A stretch of DNA of 5,274 bases from Acidimicrobiales bacterium (GTDB lineage: Bacteria > Actinomycetota > Acidimicrobiia > Acidimicrobiales > Acidimicrobilacustridaceae), in contig JALQSZ010000123.1 of the NCBI GenBank assembly GCA_023264135.1, positions 1-5,274 of the forward strand, written 5' to 3'. Within the stretch, counting starts at the first letter, position 1. Every line of letters begins with the position of its first letter. Position numbers and translations under genes: made by a program. Below the pieces are notes generated by a model. The model ran no database searches and was not told the origin of the DNA. It saw only the letters and a list, made by a program, of their open reading frames with translations. Below, one piece after another: positions 5,223-5,274 of this stretch.

Positions 5223-5274
5223 TTTGCGTTTTGAACTTCTGTGTATTTGAGTTTTCTGCGTTTAGCAGAACTAT
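5191..5274. other. AT-rich segment unlike the rest of the window (composition break)
   Basis: By hand count 30 of 84 bases are G or C (about 36%), against clearly higher GC in the rest of the window. It begins where the monooxygenase loses homology. On the minus strand a frame is open from 5272 to a TGA at 5173-5171, reading in part KLKYTEVQNANYREFINEH, which looks protein-like. A plus-strand frame from ATG 5198 is also open to the edge, so strand and coding status are undecided. I do not recognise the sequence. A small perfect hairpin, TTCTGC-GTTTA-GCAGAA, lies at 5254-5270. It may be the edge of an inserted element or a chimeric contig end. Confidence 0.5.

Noticed and set aside
1..5274. 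CRISPR array, insertion sequence ends, integrase or toxin-antitoxin genes
   Set aside because: I looked on both strands and found no regularly spaced repeats, transposase or integrase motifs, or paired small genes.

Overview
The window looks like a mid-to-high-GC bacterial chromosome fragment. An actinobacterium is likeliest, possibly a marine or freshwater Acidimicrobiia-type lineage. This is inferred from base composition, from the mix of flavin monooxygenases and amidohydrolases, and from G-rich ribosome-binding sites. No phylogenetic marker is present, so the placement is weak.

Layout from left to right. (1) Positions 1-226, minus strand: the first 75 codons of a flavin-dependent (Baeyer-Villiger-like) monooxygenase that runs off the left edge. 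(2) Positions 395-481, plus strand: a complete class II tRNA-Leu with encoded CCA and anticodon AAG, which is rare in bacteria. A very stable C(UUCG)G hairpin lies just upstream. (3) Positions 483-2216, minus strand: a YtcJ-type amidohydrolase whose stop codon lies one base from the tRNA 3' end. A Shine-Dalgarno sequence suggests it carries a His-rich N-terminal extension. (4) Positions 2297-4042, minus strand: a second amidohydrolase of the N-acyl-D-amino-acid deacylase type, from a different subfamily, so not a recent duplicate. (5) Positions 4043-4131: a divergent regulatory region with an inverted repeat, a candidate minus-strand promoter, and a strong Shine-Dalgarno sequence that serves a 17-codon out-of-frame ORF instead of the next gene. 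(6) Positions 4132-4461, plus strand: yjdM (PhnA-domain zinc-ribbon protein). (7) Positions 4470 to about 5190, plus strand: the N-terminal part of a 4-hydroxyacetophenone-monooxygenase-like Baeyer-Villiger enzyme. It is cut off about 40% of the way along, where composition drops abruptly to about 36% GC.

How the genes may work together: the two amidohydrolases probably form one minus-strand transcription unit (a gap of about 80 bp), and yjdM and the monooxygenase form a plus-strand unit (8 bp gap). Flavin monooxygenases beside broad-specificity amidohydrolases fit scavenging or degradation of small organic molecules, but no specific pathway can be read from the sequence. I see no convincing new multi-gene system. 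The best leads are the tRNA anticodon, the yjdM 5' region, the altered metal-ligand set of the 581-aa amidohydrolase, and the composition break near the right end.
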